This document shows, piece after piece, positions 43,154 to 52,387 of a stretch of DNA of 64,000 bases; position 1 is the first letter of the stretch; every line of letters starts with the position of its first letter. The DNA is from Firm-13 sp037143795 (lineage in GTDB: Bacteria > Bacillota > Clostridia > Saccharofermentanales > Saccharofermentanaceae): positions 186,001-250,000 of the forward strand of contig JBAWXZ010000003.1 in NCBI GenBank assembly GCA_037143795.1, written 5' to 3'. A model generated the notes under the pieces. The model saw only the letters and a list, made by a program, of their open reading frames with translations, did not search any database and was not told the DNA's origin. The position numbers and the translations under genes are program-made.

Positions 43154-44155
43154 TTACTTTTCCTCCTGTTGCATTTCGAATTCGTTCTTCTGCAGGAGCC
43201 AGCAGGCGCTGTAATGGTCGTCAGACAAGTATGTGTAATCCGGCATTGTGGTAAGGCAAATCTGCATACAGCTCTTACAGCGCGGTGCAAAAGGACAGCC
43301 GGCAGGCGGGTTGAGCATGTCAACCGGAGTGCCCTCAATCGGAACAAGCGGCTCGTGCTCGACCTCTGTCAGTTTCGGAATGCTGTTCAAAAGACCTTTT
43401 GTATACTCGTGGCAAGGATTGTAAAAAATATCATCAATTGTACCGTATTCGACAATTTTGCCGGCATACATAACTGCAATTTTCTCGCACATGCTTGACA
43501 CAATGCCAAGGTCATGCGTAATCATGATTATGGACATTCCCAGTTTTTTCTTCAAATCCATCATTAATTCAAGTATCTGTGCCTGAATCGTAACATCAAG
43601 TGCTGTGGTCGGCTCGTCTGCAATCAGAAGCTTGGGCTCGCATGCAAGGGCAATTGCGATCATAACACGCTGCCGCATACCTCCGGAGAGCTCATGCGGA
43701 TACTGTTTCACCCGGCGCTCGGGTTCGTTGATTCCGACAAGGGTCAGAAGGTCAACGGCCTTTTTCCGGGCGTCCTTCTTGGAACAATGCGTATGAAGGA
43801 GGAGCACCTCGCAGATCTGATTGCCGATAGTATAAACCGGGTTCAGCGATGTCATCGGGTCCTGAAATATAATACTGACCTCGTTGCCGCGGATTTTGCG
43901 CATTTCCTTTTCTTTTATCAGGTCGATACGATGACCGTTAAAGTGTATTTCCCCGCTTATCAGGCGCCCGGGGTGCGCGGTAATACCCATAATGGAATAG
44001 GCCGTAACGGATTTACCGCTGCCGGACTCTCCTACGATACCCAGGACTTCGCCCTGTTTCATACTGAATGACACATCATTTAATGCCTTTACTTCTCCTG
44101 CAGGAGTGAAAAAGGAAAGACGTTCATTTTTGATTTCCAATAAAAGTTCGCTCAT
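43154..44155 (-). CDS. oppD: Oligopeptide ABC transporter ATP-binding protein OppD
   Basis: 333 residues. Walker A GESGSGKSVTAYSI, signature LSGGMRQRVMIAIAL, Walker B KLLIADEPTTALDVT, H-loop ITHDLGIV. The C-terminal oligo_HPY tail has CPFAPRCKSCMQIC. The ATG follows GGAG. It lies 11 bp after oppC, and its stop is 1 bp from the TTG start of oppF, so the two ATPases are translationally coupled. Confidence 0.94.
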   Translation of the reverse strand: MSELLLEIKNERLSFFTPAGEVKALNDVSFSMKQGEVLGIVGESGSGKSVTAYSIMGITAHPGRLISGEIHFNGHRIDLIKEKEMRKIRGNEVSIIFQDPMTSLNPVYTIGNQICEVLLLHTHCSKKDARKKAVDLLTLVGINEPERRVKQYPHELSGGMRQRVMIAIALACEPKLLIADEPTTALDVTIQAQILELMMDLKKKLGMSIIMITHDLGIVSSMCEKIAVMYAGKIVEYGTIDDIFYNPCHEYTKGLLNSIPKLTEVEHEPLVPIEGTPVDMLNPPAGCPFAPRCKSCMQICLTTMPDYTYLSDDHYSACWLLQKNEFEMQQEEK

Positions 44156-44166
44156 GACAGGTCTCC

Positions 44167-45219
44167 TTATTTTTTTAACTTCGGATCAAAGGCATCTCTG
44201 AGTCCGTCACCGAAAAGGTTCAGCGAAAGGATGATCAGGCTGATCATAAGGGATGGCGCCAAAAGGCGGTGAGGATAGGAGGTGATGGCACCGAGTGCAG
44301 ATGCGGCCAATGAGCCAAGGCTCGGCATAGGCGCGGCAACACCAAGTCCAATAAAACTCAGGAAGCTCTCTGTGAAAATAGCAGCAGGTATCTGCAGGGT
44401 AGTGGTTACGATAAGAATTCCGATACAGTTCTTGAGAAGGTGATTGCGGATGATTCTCGAACTGCTTGCACCGAGGGCCCTTGCAGCGGTTACAAACTCC
44501 TGTTCTTTCAGGGTCAGAACCTGTGAACGTACTATTCTGGCCATTCCTACCCAGTACAGCATGCCAAATACCAGGAAGATACAGATCAGCCCGACTCCCA
44601 CAACACCAATCCATTTGAAAGCGGGATTATTGTTGGAAAGGTTATTAAGCGGAATCCTCAATGTTGCGATTAACAAAATAATGATCAGAAGATCAGGTAC
44701 GGTATAGATCATGTCAACAATTCGCATCATGATAAGATCCGCCCTGCCTCCGAAATATCCCGCAATGGCGCCGTACAGCGAGCCGATCAGCAGTATGATC
44801 GCGCTCGCACCGATTCCGACCAGCAGCGATATCCTGCTGCCCATCATAATCTGAATGGAAAGGTCACGACCAAGATTGTCTGTTCCCAGGAAATGGGGGA
44901 ACACAGATACTCCGCTGTCTAAACTCGCCTGCTCCGTCGTTGAATAGGTCATTGGGAACAGATTTTCACTGCCGCGGATCTGCTGGGCATAATCATATGG
45001 ATAAAAGGAAGGTACGATAAAAGCCAGAATCAACACGATCACAATGACAACCAGCGAAATCATCGCAATGTTGTTTTTTCTGAGGCGGTGAAAACCGTCC
45101 CTCCAAAACCCTACGCTGTCGCGCATGATTACCAGACTCTGTTTTTCCTTTTCGCTGGCCGGCAGGAAATCGGATACATCCAGCTGCATGCTAAGTGGAT
45201 TTGCTTTTTTAACATTCAT
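44167..45219 (-). CDS. oppC: Oligopeptide ABC transporter permease OppC
   Basis: 350 residues. An N-terminal cytoplasmic segment and first membrane helix precede a loop with LGTDNLGRDL, the standard OppC/DppC landmark. Five further helices follow, with the EAA coupling motif AARALGASSSRIIRNHLLKN. It forms the channel with OppB. The C-terminal LNLFGDGLRDAFDPKLK is typical of the family. The gene ends 11 bp before oppD. Confidence 0.93.
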   Translation of the reverse strand: MNVKKANPLSMQLDVSDFLPASEKEKQSLVIMRDSVGFWRDGFHRLRKNNIAMISLVVIVIVLILAFIVPSFYPYDYAQQIRGSENLFPMTYSTTEQASLDSGVSVFPHFLGTDNLGRDLSIQIMMGSRISLLVGIGASAIILLIGSLYGAIAGYFGGRADLIMMRIVDMIYTVPDLLIIILLIATLRIPLNNLSNNNPAFKWIGVVGVGLICIFLVFGMLYWVGMARIVRSQVLTLKEQEFVTAARALGASSSRIIRNHLLKNCIGILIVTTTLQIPAAIFTESFLSFIGLGVAAPMPSLGSLAASALGAITSYPHRLLAPSLMISLIILSLNLFGDGLRDAFDPKLKK

Positions 45220-45240
45220 ATCTTAATAACACCTACCAAT

Positions 45241-46158
45241 TTATTCATATTTGATCCGGGGATCAATAAGCTTGTAGAAAATATCAACAATAACATTCAA
45301 TGAAACAAGAAGGAATGCCAGGAATATAGTGGTTCCCATAATCAGAGGATAATCCCGGTCGGTAATTGACTTGATGAATTCATTGCCCAGTCCTGGAATT
45401 ACGAAGATTCTTTCTATTATAAAGCTTCCTGTCAGGGTATAGGCGAGCATTGGTCCAAGATAAGTGACTACCGGCAGAATCGCATTACGTAAAGCATGCT
45501 TGAAAAGAGTGACAAACGGAGATAATCCTTTTGCGCGCGCCGTCCTCATATAATCCTGACCAAGGACATCCAGCATACTCGAACGCATGAGACGTGAGAT
45601 GTATGCTGTCGGATAGAGCGCCAGTGAAAGGACAGGCATAATATACGTTGCCGGCGTAGTAAGCCCGAATGTGGGAAGCAATTTGAGCCGGATAGCCAGC
45701 AGCATAACCAATAGGGTCGCAATAACAAAAGAAGGAATAGCGATACCTACCGTGGAAACAACACTGATCACTTTGTCAGTCCATTTACCTCGATGAAGTG
45801 CCGCAAGGGAACCAAGCGGTATTCCGACTGCTAAAGCGAGTGCGACGGATATTCCTCCGATTTTTGCAGATACCGGAAATTTAGTGCCGATAATCTGATC
45901 CACCGTGCGGCCGCGCTGTTTTAAAGAAACGCCCAGATCACCCTGAACCAAATGGACGACATAATTTTTAAATTGAATAGGGACAGGCTGATCCAGTCCG
46001 TATTTTTCTTTTAAAGCAGCCAGTGTAGCCGGTGAAACAGCCTTTTCGGATAAGAACGGTCCTCCCGGAACCAGATACATTAAGAAAAAAGTAATTGTGG
46101 TCACTACCATTAATGTAAGAATCGCATAAAAAATTCGTTTGACAATATAGTTGCCCAA
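45241..46158 (-). CDS. oppB: Oligopeptide ABC transporter permease OppB
   Basis: 305 residues with six predicted membrane helices. The OppB/DppB landmarks are present: MYLVPGGPF, LGVSLKQRGRTVDQII and the EAA motif RTARAKGLSPFVTLFKHALRN, which contacts the ATPases. It ends with VIVDIFYKLIDPRIKY. It is the first gene of the opp operon. Its upstream region carries an inverted repeat (46256-46287) that may be an operator. Confidence 0.93.
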   Translation of the reverse strand: MGNYIVKRIFYAILTLMVVTTITFFLMYLVPGGPFLSEKAVSPATLAALKEKYGLDQPVPIQFKNYVVHLVQGDLGVSLKQRGRTVDQIIGTKFPVSAKIGGISVALALAVGIPLGSLAALHRGKWTDKVISVVSTVGIAIPSFVIATLLVMLLAIRLKLLPTFGLTTPATYIMPVLSLALYPTAYISRLMRSSMLDVLGQDYMRTARAKGLSPFVTLFKHALRNAILPVVTYLGPMLAYTLTGSFIIERIFVIPGLGNEFIKSITDRDYPLIMGTTIFLAFLLVSLNVIVDIFYKLIDPRIKYE

Positions 46159-46255
46159 AGTAGTTCACTCCTTCTATCCAGGGCATACCAATGTTCGCGC
46201 GAGAAAAAACATAAAACCCATCGTGCAGCATATTATTATATGAGCGGCAATGGTA

Positions 46256-46287
46256 ATGCATATTTATATAAGGAATTGAATATGCAT
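46256..46287. promoter_or_regulatory. Inverted repeat upstream of oppB
   Basis: ATGCATATT and AATATGCAT are perfect 9-bp arms around 14 bp, about 100 bp before the oppB start. It is a candidate operator for the opp operon; the binding protein is unknown. Apart from this and the terminator at 46583, the 535 bp between oppB and the YggT-like gene hold no gene I can support. Confidence 0.4.
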
Positions 46288-46582
46288 GGCTACTACGTTT
46301 TTTTGCATTGGCAGACCCTATAAATTGGCATCCAAAATAAAGAGATTCAAAAAACTTGTCCTACATGCAAAAGCATGATCAATAAAAACAAGACCTTTTG
46401 ATTTGTCTGTTACTCACAGAATGCGATATAAAATTATAATCACATGAGGGGGTACATTTCAAGCGTGAGGACGTACAAATCAGTAAAATCAGAGAAATTA
46501 GCGGCATTTGCAGGAAATATAGGGAAGAGATGCATTTGTTCTCAAGTAATTTTGACTATAGTAGGTGCTGTGTCAAAAAGAA

Positions 46583-46640
46583 CCCTCCCCGGTGAGAATG
46601 CGTATCACACCTGGGAGGGCCCCTCATTTTTCGTTTTTTT
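46583..46640. terminator. Bidirectional terminator downstream of the YggT-like gene
   Basis: CCCTCCC/GGGAGGG and GGTG/CACC form a two-part stem with one mismatch. T-rich tracts follow on both strands (ATTTTTCGTTTTTTTA on plus, TTCTTTTTG on minus). It serves the YggT-like gene on the minus strand; no plus-strand gene is apparent upstream. Confidence 0.7.
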
Positions 46641-46693
46641 ATTTCAATGTATTAATGAATCAGATACGGCCGGTACCTTGAAAACCGGTTCTG

Positions 46694-47128
46694 CTAATTG
46701 TTTCGATAACCTTCCGGCTTTTTATTGCGGATAATTATAATGAGTTTGACGATTCCCCATGCAAGCAGTGCATATATAAGCATGGCAATGATTGTGGCCG
46801 GTTCAAGTACAGCTTGCGTTTCTGCGCCTTTTGTTACGGCCGTGCTGAAGATTCCGGAAAAAGGTGCAATAAAGATCCAGGTAACATTATAAACAAAAGG
46901 TACAAACATATTATTGGCACTTGCACCAAGCAGTCTCAGAATAAGACGCAAACCAAGAAATATTTCCAGGGCTCCCAGTATGAAATATACAATTTTGACT
47001 ACAGGAAAAGATTTAACCGGTTCCGCCCTGGTAACTTCCTGATACGTTTCGGTTCTTACGGCGTTCTGTACCGGTTCTGCCGGTGTAACTTCCCGGGTTG
47101 TTTCAGTCTGCTTATATTCCTGTTCCAT
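46694..47128 (-). CDS. YggT family membrane protein
   Basis: 144 residues from the ATG six bases after GGAGG. A hydrophilic N-terminus contains a twice-repeated motif (REVTPAEPV, QEVTRAEPV). Two membrane helices follow, with the YggT-type landmark LRLILRLLGASANNMFVPFVY and a second segment ending LLAWGIVKLII. YggT-family proteins are small membrane proteins without a settled biochemical role, linked in some bacteria to osmotic resistance or division. The 20-residue landmark limit aside, the match is to the family pattern rather than to a characterised member. Confidence 0.75.
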   Translation of the reverse strand: MEQEYKQTETTREVTPAEPVQNAVRTETYQEVTRAEPVKSFPVVKIVYFILGALEIFLGLRLILRLLGASANNMFVPFVYNVTWIFIAPFSGIFSTAVTKGAETQAVLEPATIIAMLIYALLAWGIVKLIIIIRNKKPEGYRNN

Positions 47129-47251
47129 TTTCATCCTCCGATTATTGACTGTCTCACGAAATGATCCGTCAGACAGTGCGGCTTCCAGTTGATATGCAAA
47201 TCCAATCGACGCCAGGCGGTGCAGCTATGCTGCTCAAACGGGCAGATTGAT

Positions 47252-48169
47252 TTATCTTTGTATGTTTTTTCGGCGCGAGACCAGAAGGAAAACCAGGGAA
47301 CCTGAGATGACCAGGAGCAGGACGCCGATCATTATTTGCTTCTGGGCGTTTTCCCCGGTTTTGGTAAGTTCGGTTGTCCCGGTGGTCGGCACCGGGGTGG
47401 CTGTTGTTGCGGCAGCTGTTGGAGTCGGCGTGGAAGTTGCTGCGGCAGCTCCGCAGATTCCATTTGTTATAGTATTTGAATCCAGTGTGACGGCACCGGT
47501 CTGTGCCATCAGCTGTCCCTGTACCGTTGCTCCGGTAGCAGCTGTGATGGATTCCGTTGCCAGTATATGACCTGCAAACTGCGAATTGGTACCGAGTGTG
47601 GCTGAACTGGTTACCTGCCAGAACACACGGCAGAATCTGGCTCCGTTTGTGAGACTTACTACGCTGTTCGATGCAGTGGTAAGTGCGCTTCCAATCTGGA
47701 AAATAAATACGGCTTCAGGATCTCCCTGTGCATCAAGCGTCAGGGTTCCGGTCAGTTGAGCTGATGAGCTGAAAAAATATACACCTGATGTCAGTGTCTT
47801 TCCGCCGAGGTCCTGGCCGGACATATCCATCGTGGGTGTCCGTGAGGCGGCATCATTGTATGCGGCAACCAGATCAGTCTTGGCCAGGCTTGCAGCTTCG
47901 TCGGTCAGGTGTGTTGTTCCTCCGACAGTCCCGGGCGGAAAACCGGTGATTGAAGTGCCGGGAAAAAGGCCGATATCGCCGCCGACCGTTCCGCTGATCA
48001 CTGTCGGGCCGGTATTGGTGATTGTCGAACCGGCCAAAACCGCATACGTTTCAGTTGATCCGAGATTTACCTTCGCTTCGGCAGCCATAACAGTCGAGGA
48101 CAGCGGCAGAATAACAAATAGTATAACGAGCGGAAACAGGAAAAACCGGATTCTCTTTTTCATCTTCAT
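47252..48169 (-). CDS. DUF3494 ice-binding-like surface protein with sortase-like tail
   Basis: 305 residues. A signal peptide (about 1-30, ending VMAA) leads to a DUF3494 domain of about 200 residues: LGSTETYAVLAGSTITNTG, VGGDIGLFPG, AKTDLVAAYNDAASRTPT, GKTLTSGVYFFSSSA, EAVFIFQIGSALTTAS and FAGHILATESITAATGATVQ, the beta-helix features of ice-binding proteins. A Thr/Pro/Ala-rich stalk follows. The end is LTKTGE, a membrane helix and SRRKNIQR, which is a degenerate LPXTG-type cell-wall anchor. In non-polar anaerobes such domains are thought to act in adhesion rather than ice binding. The ATG follows AAGGGGG. Confidence 0.88.
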   Translation of the reverse strand: MKMKKRIRFFLFPLVILFVILPLSSTVMAAEAKVNLGSTETYAVLAGSTITNTGPTVISGTVGGDIGLFPGTSITGFPPGTVGGTTHLTDEAASLAKTDLVAAYNDAASRTPTMDMSGQDLGGKTLTSGVYFFSSSAQLTGTLTLDAQGDPEAVFIFQIGSALTTASNSVVSLTNGARFCRVFWQVTSSATLGTNSQFAGHILATESITAATGATVQGQLMAQTGAVTLDSNTITNGICGAAAATSTPTPTAAATTATPVPTTGTTELTKTGENAQKQIMIGVLLLVISGSLVFLLVSRRKNIQR

Positions 48170-48667
48170 GATTTAATGCCCCCTTGCAAACAATTGTTCA
48201 GGTATTCCATCAGGAATGTTCTTCAGCCTGTTTTGTGTGCGGATGATAAAAACCGCCATAAACGAAAGAACGGGCTGTTAACGTAAATATCGTACTGCAT
48301 TTGAAATCACATCTGTAACCTACAGTGCCTCCTGATCTATTGCATAAACTTAAGCATTATTATATACCATATTTATGAATATTCATATTGCATCCATTTG
48401 GAATGCCTTGGTTTCAGGCACCTGCGGAGCTTCCGGAGAGCAGGAATTTGTTGCGGAAGCAGAGAAATTGCATTCGTGTTTTCTAAAAAGATATTGTAAA
48501 TAAAAGCATTATTTTATACTCAAAATACAAACATGATATAATAAGAATGTACTTTCAGGCGAAGGTGTTTAGAAAGATACTTGTTGTCCCGCAACCGGTA
48601 ACTGTAGGTCGTAAACATTATTCAGTCCGAACAAAACAGCGGGGAATCAATGAAAGGTCGTAATTGT
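48170..48667. other. Intergenic region without recognised gene
   Basis: About 500 bp between divergent genes. It has a consensus -10 TATAAT at 48537-48542 that could serve the plus-strand gene, with a leader of about 120 nt, but no convincing -35. No known riboswitch, tRNA or repeat was recognised. Confidence 0.4.
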
Positions 48668-48925
48668 ATGTGGATTTTATTGTGGATTCTTTTTGGGGCC
48701 GTTGTCGGCTGGGTTGCCAGCTTAATCACAGGGAACAACGCCCGCATGGGTATTCTTCTCAACATTGTTGTCGGCCTTATCGGCGCAGGTATCGGCGGCT
48801 GGATTTCAACATATCTGGGTTTCGGATCATTTAAGGAGTTCAGTCTGGGTAGTTTTGCCGTTGCACTGGGAGGCGCCGTGCTGCTGCTTCTGGTGGTTAA
48901 TCTTTTCTCCGGCCGCAGGAGATAA
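48668..48925 (+). CDS. GlsB/YeaQ/YmgE family membrane protein
   Basis: 85 residues, normal for this family of transglycosylase-associated small membrane proteins. Three hydrophobic glycine-rich segments are visible (ILFGAVVGWVASLITG, ILLNIVVGLIGAGIGGWI, FAVALGGAVLLLLVVNLF). The start MWILLWI matches family N-termini and has AAAGG ten bases upstream; an in-frame ATG six codons earlier is also possible. Members are general-stress or envelope-stress proteins of unknown mechanism. The gene is followed by a strong terminator. Confidence 0.88.
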   Translation: MWILLWILFGAVVGWVASLITGNNARMGILLNIVVGLIGAGIGGWISTYLGFGSFKEFSLGSFAVALGGAVLLLLVVNLFSGRRR

Positions 48926-48960
48926 GCGCCATAAATGCGGAACCTTTCCTGTGATTTTTG

Positions 48961-49005
48961 ATTCCCGGTTGTTGAATGCCTTCAACAACCGGGAATTTTT
49001 GTATA
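48961..49005 (+). terminator. Terminator of the GlsB/YeaQ-type gene
   Basis: ATTCCCGGTTGTTGAA-TGCC-TTCAACAACCGGGAAT is a perfect 16-bp stem followed by TTTTTG. Confidence 0.93.
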
Positions 49006-49032
49006 TTATGTAATAAATATGGAGGGTATAAA

Positions 49033-49773
49033 ATGACGCGCAAAATGAGAACCCCGCTTATTGTTCTTCTTCTAATCTGTATGTCTTTATCTGTATATCT
49101 GATTCAGTTCCGGATCTTTGGGCGGCCCGGTGATACTGGATTCTATTTTCTGGAAGATCTGGCCTTCGTGCCTGTCAGTGTCCTATTGGTTACACTGGGC
49201 GTAAATACGGTCCTGAACCGCCGTGACCGGCAGGCTATGCTGGAAAAGGTCAGCATTGTTGTCAACGAATTCTTTGCAGAAGCCGGAACGGAAATGATCC
49301 TGGGACTGCGCGGCTACATGGACAACAGGGACGAGCTTTCTGAAAAGCTTCAGTTAAGCGCGCACTGGCAGGACAAGGACTTCAGGGAAGCCACGGCATT
49401 TCTGGGCGGGCATCCGATAGTGGTTGATGTCCGCAGCAACGATCTGTACGAGCTGCTCAGCCTGCTGGAAAACAAGAAGGATCAGCTGCTTCGCCTGTTC
49501 GAAAATGCCAATCTGATGGAGCATGACTCCTTTACCGATATGCTGTGGGCGGTCTATCATGTATATGACGAACTCCGCAGCCGTGAATCCCTCGATGACC
49601 TGCCCGCAGCCGATATCAGACACCTGAATATAGATATCCAGCGTGCCGCACAGCTGCTGCTGGTCGAATGGATCGATTCCATGCGTGCCCTTAAGATACG
49701 GTATCCCTATCTTTATTCACTGGCCGTAAGAAAATGCCCTTTCGGAAAAGGGAAAATCAATGTTGAAAGCTAA
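49033..49773 (+). CDS. Membrane-anchored protein of unknown function
   Basis: 246 residues from the ATG behind GGAGGG; a longer reading frame begins inside the preceding terminator and is rejected. Two hydrophobic segments near the N-terminus (LIVLLLICMSLSVYLI and LAFVPVSVLLVTLGV) are followed by about 180 charged, helical, cytoplasm-like residues (RDRQAMLEKVSIVVNEFF, DLYELLSLLENKKDQLLRLF). No catalytic motif or family that I recognise. It stands alone, 239 bp before kimA. Confidence 0.65.
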   Translation: MTRKMRTPLIVLLLICMSLSVYLIQFRIFGRPGDTGFYFLEDLAFVPVSVLLVTLGVNTVLNRRDRQAMLEKVSIVVNEFFAEAGTEMILGLRGYMDNRDELSEKLQLSAHWQDKDFREATAFLGGHPIVVDVRSNDLYELLSLLENKKDQLLRLFENANLMEHDSFTDMLWAVYHVYDELRSRESLDDLPAADIRHLNIDIQRAAQLLLVEWIDSMRALKIRYPYLYSLAVRKCPFGKGKINVES

Positions 49774-49835
49774 ATAGAAATATCCATGGAAATATTAGTA
49801 TTTCATATGAGAAAACTGATAGAAAAAAGTCACTT

Positions 49836-49863
49836 CTCACAGGCTGTCGCTTTTTTGTATAAT
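49836..49863 (+). promoter_or_regulatory. Predicted kimA promoter
   Basis: CTCACA (49836-49841), 16 bp, TATAAT (49858-49863). It leaves a leader of about 140 nt before the kimA start. I do not find the conserved elements of a ydaO-type c-di-AMP riboswitch in it. Confidence 0.4.
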
Positions 49864-50011
49864 ATAACAATAAACCATAGTGTTTTCAGTCTTTTGACTG
49901 GCCAATCTGAGAATGCAAAGCATATTGAAAACCATGCATGCGGTGATAGAATTAGCTATACTATTGCCGTATCATTGGAATCGACATCAGGGAAGCATGA
50001 GGGTAAACAAA

Positions 50012-51904
50012 ATGCCAAAAATGAAGACGGTTATTCTTGGAAAATCCCTTAAGACTGCAGAACTCGGCCATCAGAAGCTTACCCGGCTCTGGGGACTTCC
50101 GATCATGGCAAGCGATGCGGTTTCCTCCGTCGCATATGCCGTTGAAGAAATCCTGATCGTGCTTGTACCGGTGATCGGCTTTGCGGCCTTTGATTATGCG
50201 CCGGGTGTGATTATCTCCATTATCCTTCTTCTTATGATTCTGGCATTCTCTTATTCGCAGATTATTTCGCACTACCCCAGCGGCGGCGGCGCCTATGTCG
50301 TATCCAAAGAAAATTTAGGCGATAAGCCGGCGCTTATAGCGGCAGCCTCCCTGATTGTGGATTATATTCTCACTGTCGCCGTCAGTATCTCGGCAGCAAC
50401 ACTTGCAATTACAGCGGCTGTTCCGGACTTGCATCAATACCGGGTCGTGATTTCGCTCTTTTTTGTCCTGCTGATATCCGTCGGTAATCTGCGCGGGATC
50501 CGGGAATCCTCACGTGTATTCGGCGTTCCGACTTATGCTTTTATTATTCTCATGGGAGTTATGGTCATTGTCGGATTTGTCCGTCTCGGGACCGGTTCAC
50601 TTCATCCCATAACCTATTCAGCCGAACAGCTTGCCGGAATTCTGAAAGAGCCCGAATATCAGGGACTAATGATTCTTTTGCTGCTGAAAGCTTTTTCATC
50701 CGGCTGCTCAGCCCTGACAGGCATCGAGGCCGTCAGTAATGCAGTTCCGGCATTTAAAAACCCGGCTCAGCGTAATGCCAGGCATGTCTTATACATGCTT
50801 GCGGCTGTCATTGCATTCATTTTCGGAGGAACAGGCCTTCTTGCCGTCAAGCTGCAGGTTCTTCACATCGAAGGGACAACCGTGACGGCCCAGATCGCAC
50901 AGTCGGTATTCGGGACGAATATACTGTATTACCTGATTCAGGTCGCTACGGCATTGATCCTGATTCTGGCGGCCAATACCGCATATAACGGACTTCCCCT
51001 GCTTATGTACATTCTTGCACACGACAACTATGTACCGCGCCAGTTTTCCCATCGCGGGGCCAAATTAAGCTTCTCCAACGGGATCATTTTTATATTTATT
51101 GCGGCTTCCTTGCTTGTGGTTGCTTTCGACAGCAACCCGCACAGGCTGATCCCGCTCTATTCTGTAGGCGTATTTATTTCATTTACACTTTCCCAGTTCG
51201 GCATGTTCCGGAAGTGGCACCGCGAAAAGGACAAGGGATGGCAGTATAAGTCACTGATCAACCTGTTTGGTGCCATAGTCACCGGGGTCGGAACAATTGT
51301 CGTTTTCAGTTTCAAATTTCTGGACGGAGCATGGATGCTTGCCATTGCGATGCCGATTATCATTTTCATCATGATTTACGTTAACAATCACTATGCGCAG
51401 GTCGGCAAGGCTCTTGAACTCAAAGAATTTGCGCCGTATTACCAGCGCGCTTCCGATAAAAAGGGAACACCCTGCATTGTCCTTTTGCAGACAATCAACA
51501 AGGCGACCCTCAAGGCAATCAATTATGCAAATACGATTTCGAACGACATAACAGTCCTTCACATCTGCCGCTATCCGGAACACGCCGCAGCACTCCGCGC
51601 CCAGTGGGCGGAGCTTGCCATTCCCAATACGCTGGAAATTATTGAAAACCCGTACCGTGATATCTCCAAACCGCTGCAGGCCTATGTATTTGAACGCGAA
51701 AAAGGGTTGAGTCATGGTGAAAACCTGACGGTTATTTTGATTAAATATATTTCGTCCCACTGGTATGATCAGGTACTTCATAACCAGACGACCTATTTTC
51801 TGGAACGCAGCCTGAGCCGGTTCAAGAATGTCACTTCCGTTATCATCCCGTACCATTATTCGATTGATTCAATCGTATCAGGAAAAGTAGAGCTGGACGA
51901 CTGA
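50012..51904 (+). CDS. kimA: KimA-type potassium importer (APC superfamily)
   Basis: 630 residues from the ATG behind GAGGG; 33 in-frame residues upstream are rejected. Twelve membrane segments of an APC fold are followed by a cytosolic domain of about 165 residues. Segments shared with B. subtilis KimA (formerly YdaO): MASDAVSSVAYAVEEILI, SYSQIISHYPSGGGAYVVSK, VDYILTVAVSISA, LKAFSSGCSALTGIEAVSNA, IPLYSVGVFISFTLSQFGM and LHNQTTYFLERS. KimA is a high-affinity K+/H+ symporter controlled by c-di-AMP. The stop codon abuts that of the convergent GGDEF-EAL gene. Confidence 0.9.
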   Translation: MPKMKTVILGKSLKTAELGHQKLTRLWGLPIMASDAVSSVAYAVEEILIVLVPVIGFAAFDYAPGVIISIILLLMILAFSYSQIISHYPSGGGAYVVSKENLGDKPALIAAASLIVDYILTVAVSISAATLAITAAVPDLHQYRVVISLFFVLLISVGNLRGIRESSRVFGVPTYAFIILMGVMVIVGFVRLGTGSLHPITYSAEQLAGILKEPEYQGLMILLLLKAFSSGCSALTGIEAVSNAVPAFKNPAQRNARHVLYMLAAVIAFIFGGTGLLAVKLQVLHIEGTTVTAQIAQSVFGTNILYYLIQVATALILILAANTAYNGLPLLMYILAHDNYVPRQFSHRGAKLSFSNGIIFIFIAASLLVVAFDSNPHRLIPLYSVGVFISFTLSQFGMFRKWHREKDKGWQYKSLINLFGAIVTGVGTIVVFSFKFLDGAWMLAIAMPIIIFIMIYVNNHYAQVGKALELKEFAPYYQRASDKKGTPCIVLLQTINKATLKAINYANTISNDITVLHICRYPEHAAALRAQWAELAIPNTLEIIENPYRDISKPLQAYVFEREKGLSHGENLTVILIKYISSHWYDQVLHNQTTYFLERSLSRFKNVTSVIIPYHYSIDSIVSGKVELDD

Positions 51905-52387
51905 TCAATCCGGCTTCAGAAAGCTTTTTTCGAATTCTGCTGCCGGCACCGGCCTGCCGAGGTAATATCCCTGCATCTGCCTGCAGCCCAGACCATGCAG
52001 AAGATCGAACTGTTCTACAGTCTCAACACCTTCCGCAATACAATCCACACCGATTGACTCAGCCAAAAGCAGAATCGAACGTACAATCTGCAGATCATAT
52101 CGGTCGAAGAGAATATTATCAATCAGCTGGAGTGCGATTTTCACACGATGAAAGGGAAACATCTTTAGATAGCTCAGAGAAGAATAGCCGGTTCCGAAAT
52201 CATCGATTGAGATGGTAATACCGGTTCCCTTGAACTGCTCGGCAATCTTACTGATCTTGTAGTTTCCCTCCAGAGCAACGCCTTCCGTGATTTCTATATC
52301 AATCCATTCTGCAGGGATTCCTTCGAAAGCGAGGACGGAAAGTATTTGCCTGGAGAAATCGGCCGTATCCAATTGTTTGGGAGTCAA
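51905..52387 (-). pseudogene. C-terminal half of a frameshifted GGDEF-EAL protein
   Basis: 160 codons readable from a TTG that overlaps the TGA of the upstream part (TTGA). It encodes the rest of an EAL phosphodiesterase domain: IDIEITEGVAL, SIDDFGTGYSSLSYLKMFPF, AEGVETVEQF and MQGYYLGRP. The usual KIDRSF segment reads KIALQL, so a conserved Asp is replaced. Adding one T at 52384-52390 would join AVN to LTPKQLDTADF in frame, as in intact EAL domains. It may be a sequencing error, a broken gene, or a coupled second polypeptide. Confidence 0.75.

Noticed and set aside
46571..46582. TGTGTCAAAAAG resembling an insertion-sequence end
   Set aside because: There is no transposase remnant or matching inverted end nearby; the hairpin after it is better read as a terminator.
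46444..46734. 96-residue reading frame near the YggT-like gene
   Set aside because: It passes through a terminator hairpin and overlaps the end of the YggT-like gene; no start signal or family resemblance.
48170..48667. c-di-GMP riboswitch near the DUF3494 surface protein gene
   Set aside because: Searched by eye on both strands for class I and class II signatures without a match.
49774..50011. c-di-AMP riboswitch before kimA
   Set aside because: Expected from the family but none of the conserved blocks is seen by eye.
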